From: Sequoia sempervirens
Lineage: Eukaryota; Streptophyta; Pinopsida; Cupressales; Cupressaceae
Assembly: GCA_007258455.2 (NCBI GenBank)
Contig: VDFB02114987.1
Location: forward strand, 1-64,000
Reading direction: 5' to 3'
DNA length: 64,000 nt
The notes below the pieces were generated by a model, which was given only the letters and a program-made list of their open reading frames with translations, was not told where the DNA came from and searched no databases. The first letter of the stretch is position 1; every line of letters starts with the position of its first letter. Of the stretch, positions 33,370 through 44,825 are shown piece after piece. Position numbers and translations under genes: made by a program.

Positions 33370-34490
33370 CCCTTGATTCATTTTGTGAGCTTCACCAGCT
33401 TATGTTCACCGATTTTTTTTTCTATTAATTTTGTCCAAGATGGACATGTCAATGGGCATTGCCAAATCAACCACCCTGATGAACACATAATAACGATCAC
33501 AGATTATGCAACAGAGTACTTAAGCATACTCTTCTTCAAGAAACATTTTTCTCGAAAGAATGACTGCACACATGAAGAACAGATCAATAAGATTCTAAAA
33601 ATAATCCAAGATTGGGACAATGTTCAATCTCAAATAGAGTGGAGGAAGAAGAATTGAGGAGAATAGTCTTTTTATTTAACAAGGACAAATCTCTACTTCC
33701 TAGAATATTATAAGAACCATTGGAAGTGTTCAAAGAATCTAGATGCAAAAATCAAATTCTCACCCAAATGAACTCTGTGGAACTAGTTCTCATCCTCAGA
33801 CAGCAAATGTTGCCTCTTAGAGCACAACCAACGTATAGTCCAGCCTAATATGGTCTAGAAAATATTAGCTAAACTCAGCTTCTAGACTCAATAAAGATCT
33901 CCCCAGGATGATCTGAAAGAACCAATCAGCCTTTGTCTTCGGCAGGCTGATTACTGACAATACAATAGCAGCATAGGAACTGATACATTCACCCAAAATC
34001 ATAATGGGTGAGAATTCTTCATAAAATTAGACATGTCCAAAGCCTTCGGTAGATACTTGGACTATTATTCTTAAAACTACGAAAGCCCTTTGGTTTCAGC
34101 AATAAAGTCTTGGCCTAGGTAAGGTGTTGCGTTGCTGCTTCTGGATTCCAAGTTACCATGAATGGCTATCCTGGAAGTTGGTTTTGCTTCATGAATTGGG
34201 GTAAAGACAACTTCTAAGCCATTATATCTCATCATCAAGAGTGAAACTCTATGCTTTAGCTATCTGATAGTACCTAAAGAGAAGGAAAATTATACAGATT
34301 ACTTGTGCTTGAAGGACGACAAAGATACTCAGATTCCAATTTTTGGATGATATTATCCTATGCTCAACACTCATGCTATGCAAGATAAAAAATGTCAAGC
34401 TCATATTAACTGAATATTAAACAACTTCAAGGAAGCAAATAAGGGCGGGCAAATCCACTCTCATAATTTGTAATATGATATGCCCCTTTT
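33370..34490 (+). pseudogene. LINE (L1-type) reverse transcriptase relic
   Basis: Pieces in several frames follow the order of plant LINE reverse transcriptase. ITDYATEYLSILFFKKHF lies at 33498-33552, then NQSAFVFGRLITDN near 33920 (compare the family motif NQSAFxxGRxIxDN). A KLDMSKAFGR-type stretch (LDMSKA is usual) is near 34025, MNGYPGSW near 34160, and FLDDIILC near 34340 where the catalytic FADD box is expected. The tail matches the region that follows that box in the family. Many stops and frameshifts make it inactive. It sits just after the phosphatase exon, plausibly inside an intron. No poly(A) end or target duplication was identified. Confidence 0.72.
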
Positions 34491-34703
34491 CAAAAAAGAG
34501 TGGAATTAATGACTTGTTGCTAAGTTGCTGGTCCTAATGCTGGATTGGGTTTGGGTTTGATGGTTTGGTTCATAGGTTCGGTCAAAAACAATTTTGGGGT
34601 CGGGTTCATTTTGGGTTTGTCCATAAAAAAACATATAAAAGCCAGAAATATAAACATATTTGCGGCAGTAATTAAGTTCAATATACACCACACATAGCAT
34701 CTT
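34491..34703. other. Short unassigned spacer
   Basis: It contains a ggtttgggttt-type low-complexity patch (34545-34620) and ends in ATCTT (34699-34703), the target duplication of the next element. Confidence 0.5.
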
Positions 34704-35371
34704 TGTTGATGTTATTAGCAGTGTCGGGCTGCTTCTTCTAGGTCCGCATGATTGAAGACAATTCAAATGCTAGCCTAACGGCTATTTGAATTGTGATTAT
34801 TATATTCAATGAAGGGACATTTCATTCTATACCTTGCTCTTGGCCGACTTGAGATGATTTGAAGAGTCACGTCTTTTGAAGACATTTAATATTTGTTTAT
34901 TGTATTTAAGAGGAGGCGCAATCTTCTAAGAGGCCGACCTCTTACTTGTTAGAGACATGCCTCTTGGATGAGGCCGACATGTTGTTATGAAAAGGAACGT
35001 CCTCCACCTTCACATCATATATATTTCCATTTGTTGCATCCCATTTGATTATCCATTATATATACATTCATTCATTGATATCAAGTGCGAATCATCTCAA
35101 GAGCAGATCGAGATTTATAGAAGGCTGAGATTACTATCTACAGATCGCATCATTAAGATTCTGTGATTGCATCAGTGTGTGGTGCCTTCTCTCTGGCCTT
35201 CATATCGGCCATCATTGTAAAGGAAACATCCTTGAGAATTAATATATAAGAGATATATTATTGCTGGGTTTTTCTCCCTCAAGAGGAGGGTTTTCCCAGG
35301 GTATCTGCTGTGTTATTGTGTTTTATTTTGAATTAATTTTCTGTGCATTACATCTGATCATAAAACTAATA
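34704..35371 (+). repeat. 5' LTR of the plus-strand copia
   Basis: About 668 bp, from TGTTGATGTTATTAGCAG to AAAACTAATA; the last residues of the 3' LTR are AAAACTAACA. TATATATA-type promoter sequence lies near 35015-35065. Confidence 0.9.
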
Positions 35372-35383
35372 TGGTATTAGAGC
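35372..35383 (+). promoter_or_regulatory. Primer binding site, Met-tRNA type variant
   Basis: TGGTATTAGAGC directly abuts the LTR. It differs by one base from the usual TGGTATCAGAGC. Confidence 0.85.
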
Positions 35384-35475
35384 GGTTTTGAAGAAGATCG
35401 TGAAAAGATTTTTTATTACAGTGATACTCTTTTCTCTTTCTCTTTATTGTCTATCTCTATCTCTTCGTCAAGATA

Positions 35476-38160
35476 GTGAACGGTCTTAAGATTGAGGATA
35501 GACTTGAAGGAGCATCAAACTTCACCTCATGGAGATTCAAAATTATGCTCACTTTGGAGGAAAACGAATTGGTTGAGTTTGTGGAGAGCAAAGTTCCCGA
35601 ACCTACGGATGAGGAAGAGAAAGTTCAATGGAGGAAGAAAGATATCAAGGCAAAGAAGATGTTAGTTGATTTCGTGAAGGATCATATCATTCCTATTGTC
35701 TCCAAGTTGAAGACGGCAAGAGACATGTTCAAAACCTTGGAGGAGATGTACGAAATCAACAACACCAATTAGGCTCTTGCATTGAAGCAACAACTACATC
35801 ATGTGAAGATGGTGAAAGGACAAACAGTTATTGCTTACTTCATGAAGATTTCGGAGTTGAGAGATCAACTCTCTACAATTGGTCATGTGATAGATGACAA
35901 GGACTTGACCTTGCTTGCTCTCAATGGTCTTCCTTCATCATGGGAGTCCTACATTCAAGGAATCAATGCAAGATCAAAGCTTCCCAAGTTTGATCAATTG
36001 AGGGTGGATTGCATTCAAGAGGAGTCTAGATTGGCCGCTAGAGGAATTGGTCAAAGTTCTACCAATGAAGACATTCATGTCCTCGCCTCTCAATCATTGA
36101 AGAAGAAAGGCAAGAATGGGAAGAAAGGATTCTTCAAGAGGAATAGAGATAATGGAGCTGATGGTGCTCCCGCATTCAAGAAGAAAAATGAATTCTCCAA
36201 AATCCAATGCTTTAGGTGTGACAAGTATGGTCACTTTGCTAAGCATTGTCCATCCAGGCCTAAGCAGCAGGCCACCATTGCAGATGTTGATGATGTCTCC
36301 CCGCAAAAGGATTCATGTGAGTACTTATTCTATTCGGCATTGTCAAGCAATGTCTCTACCGACTCCAACACTTGGTTGATTGATAGTGGTGCCTCTCGCC
36401 ACATCACCGGATTCAGGGAGCATCTATCTAATTTGGCGGAGAGAGATTCTAGTGAACAAGTCATTATTGGAGATGATGCTAGTTACTCGGTAAAAGGAAT
36501 TCCAACCTCCACTCTCCACTTGGATTCCGGCATTACCCTTCAATTGTGTGATGTTCTATATGTTCCACGCATCAAACAAAACCTTGTTTCCATTTCAGCC
36601 TTGGAAGACAAGGGTTACCAAGTTGCATTCTCTAAAGGCAAAGTTCTTGTGTGGACGAAGAATTCCAATTTCAAGACTGCTCGGGTGATTGGAGTTAGAC
36701 ATGAGAGTTTCTATAGGCTATGCACTCGTCCACTTCAAGCTATAGTTCATGATTCTTCAAGCTTGTGTGATCTATGGCATCGAAGATTGGCTCACCTTCA
36801 CTTCCAAGCTCTACCTATCATTGAGAAGATGGTCACGGGCCTTCCCAAGTTCAACCAGGAGCATGAAGGAACTTGCAAAGGTTGCGCAATGGGTAAGAGT
36901 ACAAAAGCTCCATTTCATAGTAGAGAAAGTACATCCAAAAGTATTCTAGATCTTATTCATTCTGATTTATGTTTTCCAATGTCTGTTGCTTCTTTGAGTG
37001 GTTTCTTGTATTACATTCTTTTTATTGATGATTACTCTAGAAAGACTTGGATTTATTTCTTGAAATCTAAAGAATCTAAGGAAGTATTAGAAAGGTTCAA
37101 GGAATTCAAAGCTCAGGTGGAAAATTTGTCCGAGAAGAAGATCAAAGTCCGGAGATCCGATAATGGACAAGAATATACCTCCGATAGCTTTTGGAACTAT
37201 TGCATTGAAGCTGGGATTAAGAGGGAATTCAGTGTTCCTTATAATCCTCAACAGAATGGTGTTGCAGAGAGAAATAACAGATCAATCGTGGAAGTAGCAA
37301 AAACCATGATTCATGATCAAGATCTACAAACCTTCCTATGGGTAGAAGCATCTAGGACAACAGTCTATGTTCAGAATAGAAGTCCTCACCGGATCCTGGA
37401 GAACATGACTCCTGAAGAAGCTTTTACTGGGAAGAAGCCAAAGGTGGGTCATTTTAGGATCTTTGGATGTCCAGTTTATGTTCACATTTTGAAGGAAAAG
37501 ACGACAAAGTTGGAGCCTTCTGGCAAGAAGGGGATATTTGTAGGTTACAATGAAACATCAAAAGCCTACAGGATCTACATCCCAGGTCAAAAGTTGATTG
37601 AGATTAGTAGAGATGTCACATTTGAGGAAGATGTTGCATTCAAAAGATCTAAGGGCACTCACATGGAGATTGATAATGAAGAGTCTCCTCAGGATATGGA
37701 AGTTGACCATGCTCCTGAGATTCAGAGGGAGACTTCAAAACCAAAAGAAGACGATGATCTAGTTGAGCCCTTGGAACCTATTGATGGGCCTACCGATATT
37801 GTGATTGGGAAAAAGAGACCTCTATGGGCTAGACAAACAATGTAGGAGGCAGAAAAGTTTGCAGCTCCAAGAGGTACCTTCAGAGAAAGTAAGAGACCGC
37901 ATAAGTTCTCCAGTTACGTTGCTTTGATGAGTCAAATTATTGAGTCCAAGCCTTCCAGTGTTGTGGAAGCTTCTAGTCAACAGGTTTGGAGAGATGCTAT
38001 GACTAAGGAGTATCGGTCAATTCTCAAGAATGATGTTTGGGACATCGTTCCTAGACCCGAAGGAAAATCTGTGGTATCTTCAAAATGGCTCTTCAAGATC
38101 AAGCATGCGGCTGATGGGAGCATTGAGAAGTACAAGGAAAGATTTGTGGCTAGAGGGTTT
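35476..38160 (+). pseudogene. Copia gag-pol, part 1 (gag to start of reverse transcriptase)
   Basis: One frame is open from about 35476 except for two TAG stops, at 35770-35772 and 37843-37845. No ATG stands at the expected start; ATA at 35473 may be a decayed ATG. In order: gag (RLEGASNFTSWRFKIMLTLE), CCHC knuckle CFRCDKYGHFAKHC near 36210, protease WLIDSGASRH near 36375, pre-integrase LWHRRLAHLH near 36775, then integrase. That integrase contains DLIHSDLCFP near 36950, FIDDYSRKTW near 37020, SDNGQEYT near 37155 and NGVAERNN near 37257, so the acidic residues of the DDE core are kept. The C-terminal GIFVGYNETSKAYRIY is near 37530. Reverse transcriptase begins at DVWDIVPRPEGKSVVSSKWL and stops at VARG, where the solo LTR was inserted. 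Confidence 0.93.
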
Positions 38161-38786
38161 TGTTGTGACCTTTTTCACACATCGCCCCATTGCAAATGGG
38201 GACCCCCTAATTTTTGCTTCGTCTCGAACTTTTGGCTTGATTTTAGTTAGTTTTCTTGTTGTCTCTCTCTCTCTTTCTGTCCCTTTTCTGCTGTCTGTCT
38301 TTCGGGGTGTGCCCGTCTGATGTGGGATTTTGGCCAAGTCTAAAAATTAGGGTTTGTGCTTTCCTGGTCAACCTAGAATCAAATGGAGTAATTAAGTTGA
38401 AATCTAACCTTGGCATTGCAGTCAGTGTGCTTCCAGTAGGTTTCCAGCGAAGTTTCATCAGATTCTGGCTACTTACTATTTTTAGTAAGTGTGCAGTTTA
38501 GGGTGTTTTCTCAGCACTTTTGGAGTTTCAATCATCACACTGCATCCAGGACGCATCAAGTTACTCGCCTACAAAATTTGAGCTAAAACGGACAACTTAC
38601 TATTTTTAGCAGTTCAGCTTCCAGGGCAGATTTCAAGGTTTATATGAAGATTTTTTCAACGCATGTCTGAAGATTCCTTCTAGGTTTTTAGAGACCTTCG
38701 CAACGGTGTAACATGCAAAGTGAGATAACAACTTTCAGAATTCAGCCTTCCGAGGCTATTTTTAGGGTTTGCATGTCAGGGTTTTC

Positions 38787-38848
38787 TTTGCATGTCTGCA
38801 TATTCCTTATGGGTTTTTCGAGAGCTTCACAGTGATGTGACATGCAAA
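38787..38848 (+). repeat. 62-bp inverted-repeat cassette in the family B LTR
   Basis: The arms TTTGCATGTC (38787-38796) and GACATGCAAA (38839-38848) are perfect complements around a core containing ATTCCTTATGGGTTTTTC and GAGAGCTTC. A second, less perfect copy precedes it at about 38662-38720. Equivalent pairs occur at 46260-46450 and 60000-60170, single copies at 19365-19417 and in family A LTRs (745-795 and 63688-63730). Confidence 0.75.
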
Positions 38849-39889
38849 CGGAGATGATCACTCATTTAGGAACTTACTATTTTTAGCAGATGCAACCCGA
38901 CAACCGCCTCCCAACACTTCAGAATCACGAGCTGATCGCAATACAACAAAAACGAAAACAAACAGAGGTCATTTGATATGCATGCATAACAAATTAGGGT
39001 TTCCAGCTTCGGGACCCAAAAAGAGTGGTAAAAAGTCAGAATTTTCGAAAACCGGTGTATACCACCGCGATCGCATCTTCGAGCTATTCACTGGTAAAAT
39101 TTGAAGGCAAACGGAGCACTTACTATTTATAGTAAGTCATTTCAGAAATGGGCTAAAAATAGCAAGTCAGCAGTGAGGCGCGAGGCGGTCACGTGGTGAG
39201 GAGCACATCATTTGAATTTCAAATCAAACGGAGTTGTGGAGGTATCAGAAGTAGGCACTTACATAAATAGCAAGCCACCTCCAGAAATGTGCTATAAATA
39301 GCAGGTCAGCACGAGGCACAGTATGAACAAGTCAAACAGCTGATAAAGATCCCATGGCTAATTTCAAGGCGAATGGAGTTGCAGAGATTCAAAAATCAAG
39401 CACTTACTATTTTAGCGGCCTGTGTAAAGAATTAGGGTTTCCTAAAATCAAGGGCAAAACACGACGCCAGGCGAAGCAGCGTCCAGTCACGATCAATACC
39501 CCAGGCAATCCATGCAAATTTGAAGACATTCTGAGCAATTGCTATTTTTAGTAAGTTGCTAAAAATAGCAGGTGCAGGCAGGCATCAGTTCTCGACAGTT
39601 CAATCACATCCCGAGAGTCAACACAAAGCAAAATCAGGCTCTTCAGAGTCAAAAGTTAGTCCAAAGCACAAAATCTGGGGATCTTTCTAAAAATAGAAAG
39701 TTAGGGCAAGTTAGGGTTAGCATGAGAAAATCACTCCAAATTTGACAAATGGCATAAAATTCACTAAAATTGATAAATTTTCAAGTCCAGCCAGTGAAAA
39801 ACACCTTTAAAAGCTCGAGGTTGATGAAAATTTTCTAAGCACCTTGAATGCACCTTGAGGTTGAAGAGGAGGTCTTGAAAATTTCTAAG

Positions 39890-41060
39890 TCCTTCAAATG
39901 TGAAACCTCAAGGGTCCAAATGCGCCCAACTAGATGAGATGCTTGAAAAATCTTCTAAGTGCTACAAATTGGAAGCTCCCATGGTGAAATGCGCCGTTGA
40001 ATTTGAAGCTGGTTGAAAATCTTCTAAGTGTTGCAAAGTTGGATGAGGACCCCTCCAAATGCGCCTTGCTTTTCATGAGGAGCTTGAAAATATTCTAAGT
40101 ATAAGAAATTTGAAGTACCACCTCCCAAGTGTGCCCAAGCTGCTGGAGGAGTTGGAAAACTTACTAAGTCTTCAAAATTTGAAGCATGACCTCTTAAATG
40201 CGCCCCAAGCTAGAGGAGTGGGTTTTAAAATTTCTAAGTCTTCAAGATTTGAAGTTTGACACTCAAAATGCGCCCAAGTGCCAAGGGGTAGCTTGAAAAC
40301 TTCTAAGGCAAGTTAAAATGAAAGTTCAAGGGGTGAAATGCGCCCAACTTCAAGGATAAAAATTTATCAAGTGTTCAAAATTTAAAGCTCCCTCCTATAT
40401 GCGCCTGAACTTGCCTGTGAAAGCGTTGAAAATGCTAAGTGCTGAAACTAGAAGTAGCCCCTTCCATTGCGCCTAGGATGAAGATGCCATGGAGAAAATA
40501 TTCTAAGTAGTTGAAATCTGAATCTCCACCTTCCATTTGCGCCCCAGCTTCAAGAAAGAGAACGAAATTCTCTAAGTGGTTGAAAATGAAAGTATAGGGG
40601 ATGAAATGCGCCCCACCTTGCCAAGGTAGTATGCTAGCTAAAAGTGTTCTAAAATGTTGAAAATTGGAAGTGGAAGGGCTTATTTGCGCCTAGGCTGGAG
40701 GATGAAGTTAGAAATGTTTCTAAGGCATTAGAACTAGAAGTTCATGTTGTTAGGGGCGCCTTAGCCCAAGGAGGGATGTTGAGTGGAAAGTTAAATTTTT
40801 CTAAGTGTTTAAATTGAAACCTTAGGGGTCCAAATGCACCTTGCTTTGCATGGGGAACTTAGAGAAATATTTTAGGTATGGGTAATTGGAAGCTCCACCC
40901 TCTACATGCGCCTAAGTCATGGAGGTGAAGTTTGAAATTTTTCTAAGTGTCGAAACTTGAAGTAAGCCATGTGAAATGCGCCCAAACTTGAAAGAGGACT
41001 TAAAAATTTTTTAAGGCGTAAAAAATTTCACCTCTAGAGGGAAGTACGCCCAAGCTTGCT
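39890..41060 (+). repeat. Degenerate tandem array, ~17 units of ~70 bp
   Basis: A recurring AAATGCGCCC-like core occurs near 39921, 39985, 40056, 40128, 40199, 40267, 40337, 40399, 40468, 40538, 40607, 40684, 40763, 40836, 40909, 40976 and 41046. Spacings are 62-79 bp, mostly 67-73. Between cores each unit carries TTTCTAAGT-like and TTGAAAATT-like phrases. The period is not a multiple of three and no frame stays open, so it is not coding. Cores are far better kept than the intervening bases. Confidence 0.85.
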
Positions 41061-41669
41061 GAGGGATGAAATTTGCTAAGGCATAGGTAAATTGACAGGA
41101 AAGAGTCAAAATGTGCCAACTTCGTGAGATTGAAGAAAATTGTCAAGGTAGAGCAAAGAAATTTTCACAGGAATGAAGAATGGGTTTAAATTTATGAAAA
41201 TTATTTTTCTAAGGTTTGAAAATCCAAAAAATTAAATGAACTCGTTCGTTGTATACCCATGAATTCGACGAGTTCTGAAGAAAATTTTCTTCTGGGTATT
41301 TAAGATCTTCGACAAGGAGTGGATTTCAGGGTCCTCTGCACTTTGCCAAGGCGTTTAAGATGGAGAATTTGATCGACGCCTGAACAATGAATTTTCCTAA
41401 GGGAAAATTTAAAAAATTTCTAAGGCAAGGGATAAAATGTGTTAAAAATGCCTTGGCAGATGAATTTGAAAATGATCACCTAGATGATTTTTGATCAAAT
41501 TCCTGATGAAAGCATTTTTCTCGAGTCTGAGTTGGATGAAATATCAGAATGAAGTATGCCCAGGCAGAATGCAAGATGGGTTGGAAATTTGGCTAAGGCA
41601 TGAAAAATTTGAGGATGAAGTTGGCTAGTAAAGACGATGAACCCTTGGAAGTCAAAGCATGAAAATCAG

Positions 41670-41732
41670 GTAAGTAAGTTGAGTTTTTTATTATGAGGTG
41701 TTCTAATGCTCTTCCCCTTGCTTGTTTTGCAG
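41670..41732 (+). other. Intron-like segment in the giant LTR (63 nt)
   Basis: CAG before GTAAGTAAG at the donor, TTCTAATGCT as branch-like site, a C/T-rich tract and TTTTGCAG at the acceptor, followed by GAGGAACGTCGAG. Same layout at 19431-19492. It lies about 430 bp upstream of the TATA box, so within U3. Confidence 0.45.
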
Positions 41733-42157
41733 GAGGAACGTCGAGACCAAGCGATGATGACTTGGAATCATGAAGCAAGTACTTGGAAGAAATGGCTAAG
41801 TGTTGAATGTTTAAGTTCAAGACAAGAAAATATTTCTAAGTCCAGGATAAAAGAAAAGATGAAGACCCAAGTGTTGAAAATCATCATCAAGCAGAAGAAT
41901 GAAGTTGTCGCCTTGAAGTTAGATCGAGAACGTGCCTGTAGTTGAATTTATTTGATCAAGTCTACAGTTAAGAAAAAGAACTGTGTGAATGCGTTTCAAA
42001 GCTGGAATCTTCTAGAAGGATGATGGACATTAATGGCTCATTTATTACCCCACTCCTCTTGGTGGCGGTTTTTAGGGTGAATCTTGTTTAGGGCTGAGGT
42101 GGCACAATCTGGGCCACCCAACCAATTGTAATCTGAACCGTCCATTGGACTTGGCCA

Positions 42158-42170
42158 ACTATAAAAGGGG
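42158..42170 (+). promoter_or_regulatory. Core promoter of the giant solo LTR
   Basis: AACTATAAAAGGGG, followed by GAGTCCCCCTCATTTG. AATAAAAGATC near 42343 follows at ~185 bp and could serve as poly(A) signal, giving a plausible R region between. Confidence 0.6.
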
Positions 42171-43056
42171 GAGTCCCCCTCATTTGTAATTCATTAGACA
42201 TTAGAAGTAGAAGCTAGACAGTAGATATAGAGTAGAGGGACAACTTAGAGGTAGCTTAGCGTAGATTAATAGTGTAGTTGAAGAAGAAGGAAAGTTTTCC
42301 TTTGAAAACTTTTGCAAGAGATTGTTGTGTAAAACTTTCATAATAAAAGATCTTTTCATTGATGGATAGCTAGCGAGGTTTCTTCATCCCTTCTACTTCA
42401 AGTAGCGTAGAGTAACGTAATTTCATTTTTATGCAAGTAGATAGTAACTGTGGAATGTGGTCTTCAATTTAAGCAAAACTTCGTCTATCCATACCACTAG
42501 TGGGCTCGTTGATGGTGAGTTCGCCTTGCGTGGTCAACTGGAACATCACGGACTTAACTTCGTTTGTGATTCACATGTTGGTATGCGTCGTTGTGATGGT
42601 GTCTTCGCGTTGAATTATGATCTAACACCTTGAGCCAGTTCTCTAAGATTGCACCAATTTTGTGGAGGCTGTCCGGAGCGAGGCAAAACAGAGCCTGGTT
42701 GAAGCTTGTGAGAATTGATCGCCATGTCCCACGCCTTGGAATAGATTTAGACTCTCTAAACCTTACACCATTTCAATTTAGTATTTTCTGGTTAGAATAG
42801 GAAACCCACGCTTCATAGACAAATCTTTCGAGCATTTGAATTCCTTTCTCCGCTGCCGAACAATTCCGTAAGTCCCCTTGAAATACCAGCAAATCACATC
42901 AAGCCAACTAAGCCTATTCGCACTGAAAGAACCTTGGAGTTGAACGCACAAACTCTCTCGCAATCTTAGCGTGCTAGATACTTTGATCAAGAGAGAATAG
43001 GGTAGCCGTTGGCGACTTTATTCTGCGTTGGTGCAGTCACGAAAAACACATCAACA

Positions 43057-44387
43057 GGTTCTCACAAAAAGAGGGAGTTGACTATGAAGAAACATTTGCT
43101 CTAGTTGCTTGCTATACTTCTGTCAGAACCATTATTGCCATTGCTGCATCTAGTGGATGGAAGATTCATCAGATGGATGTGAAGACAACTTTTTTGAATG
43201 GTGTAATTGAGGAAGAAGTTTATATCGAGCAACCTGATGGATTTGAAGTACATGGGAAGGAGTCTCATGTTTGTAGGCTGAAGAAGGCCTTGTATGGTCT
43301 TAAGCAGGCTCCTCATGCATGGTACGAAAGGATTGATCGTTACTTGTCAAGCTTGGGCTTCTTTAAGAATGATGCAGACTCAAATCTGTATTTCAAGGTA
43401 ATTGATGGTGAAGCATTGATTTTGGTTTTGTATGTTGATGATTTGATTCTTACTGAATGTAAGGAGTTGGCTTCTGAGTTTGAAATGAAGGACCTTGGGC
43501 TCATGCATTACTTCCTTGGCTTAGAAGTTTGGCAGAAGCCAAATGAGATGATTCTAAGTCAAGGGAAGTACACCATTGATATACTTTAAGAGGTTTGACA
43601 TGATGGATTGCAAATCCATGTCTACACCAATGGAGACCAACCTACATAAGTTGAAGGAGGCTGCAGCTAGTTCAGATCTTGTGGATCCCACGATGTACAG
43701 GTAGTTGATTGGGTCATTGATGTATCAGTCAACACTAGACCAGATATCTTCTATCCAGTGAGTGCACTTAGTTAGTTCATGTGTGAATCGAGGCAAGTAC
43801 ATCTTGTTGCAACAAAACATATCCTGAGATACTTGCATGGCACAGTTGGATATGGGTTGAGATATTCTTTAGATGTGGATTTGGAGCTGCATGGTTATAC
43901 TGATTCTGATTGGGTAGGGAGTGTTATTGATCGGAAGAGCACCTCTGGATGTTGCTTCAGTTTGGGATCTACTATGATTTCTTGGTGCAGCAGGAAGCAG
44001 TCATCTGTATCATTGAGTACAACAAAGGCAAAGTATATTGCAACTTGTGTGGTAGCTCGGGAAATAGTGTGGCTTCGTAAGATCCTTGCAGGATTGTTTG
44101 GATAATCAATGGAGCCTACTATCATTCATTGTGATAACCAAAGTTGTGTGAAGCTTTTTGTCAATCTTGTGTTTCATGACAAAACCAAGCATGTTGAAAT
44201 AAAATACCATTATATCAAATATATGGTATTGAGGAAAGCTATATAGTTGAGGTATATTAGCACTGATGAGCAGACAATAGTCATTCTCACCAAGCCTCTC
44301 TCCAGGATAAAGTTTGTGTACTTTCGAGATAAGCTTGGTATGGTGGAGAATATAGCCTTAACTGAGAAGGAGTCTCAGTATCAGTGA
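43057..44387 (+). pseudogene. Copia gag-pol, part 2 (reverse transcriptase and RNase H)
   Basis: It resumes immediately after the solo LTR with the remainder of the reverse transcriptase: QMDVKTTFLNGVIEEEVYI near 43153-43230, LKKALYGLKQAPHAWYERID near 43280-43340, and the catalytic YVDDLIL near 43430. A frameshift near 43588 is followed by ILRYLHGTVGYGLRYS near 43820 and the RNase H stretch YTDSDWVGSVIDRKSTSGCC near 43895-43950. Next are STTKAKYIA near 44019 (the usual Glu of STEAEY is Lys), an in-frame stop near 44102, DNQSCVKLF near 44130 and HDKTKHVEIKYHYIK near 44180. The frame ends ESQYQ near 44387. Stops and the Glu-to-Lys change make it inactive. Confidence 0.93.
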
Positions 44388-44825
44388 TCCTCTTTAATGA
44401 GTTCTTCTCTGTGAGAAAAGTTCAAGGTGAAATCCCTTGTTAATGCATTCTTCTCTGCAAGAGAAGTTTGAGGTGAAAGTCCTTGTTCCACACTCTAGGA
44501 GAGCCATGGTGGATGTCATGTGTGTGACTCCATGACAGCATCACGTGAGAGATTCTGTGATGATTTTCTTGTACTTGTGTTTCACCCTCTGGGAGAGCCA
44601 TTGTGAAAGTCATGTTGAGGTGACAACATCACACGAGTGATGAACACTTGTACATACCATACATGGTTGTAGCCATTATGGTTGATATCATGTTGAGGTG
44701 ATATCTGATATCACGATAAGGTGATATTTTTCTTTTCCACATATGGTTGTAGCCATAGTGGTAGACATCACGATGAGGTGATATGTCTTATGTAGCTGGA
44801 AGTATCATCCCTAGCTGAGAGGGAG
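44388..44825 (+). other. 3' untranslated part of the copia with short duplications
   Basis: It contains doubled phrases: a TTCTTCTCTG...AGAAAAGTTCAAGGTGAAA-type pair near 44401 and 44449, GGAGAGCCAT near 44500 and 44590, and a CATATGGTTGTAGCCAT-type pair near 44660 and 44737. It ends in the polypurine tract before 44826. Confidence 0.5.

Larger units (their letters stand above)
38161..43056 (+). repeat. Family B giant solo LTR (4896 bp) inside the copia
   Basis: It starts TGTTGTGACCTTTTTCACAC and ends CACATCAACA. GGTTT (38156-38160) and GGTTC (43057-43061) flank it, a 5-bp duplication with one C-to-T change. Joining the flanks restores the copia reverse transcriptase motif ARGFSQKEG. It contains hairpin cassettes (38460-38850), a ~70-bp-period array (about 39890-41060), an intron-like segment (41670-41732), a TATA box near 42158 and AATAAAAGATC near 42343. 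No interior sequence remains. Confidence 0.92.

Noticed and set aside
33364..33657. 97-codon open stretch as a phosphatase exon
   Set aside because: It lacks phosphatase blocks and instead fits the region before the reverse transcriptase core of LINE elements.
39890..41060. CRISPR-like or coding repeat interpretation of the ~70-bp array
   Set aside because: Units are degenerate with no distinct spacers, the setting is a plant LTR, and the period is not divisible by three with stops in every frame.
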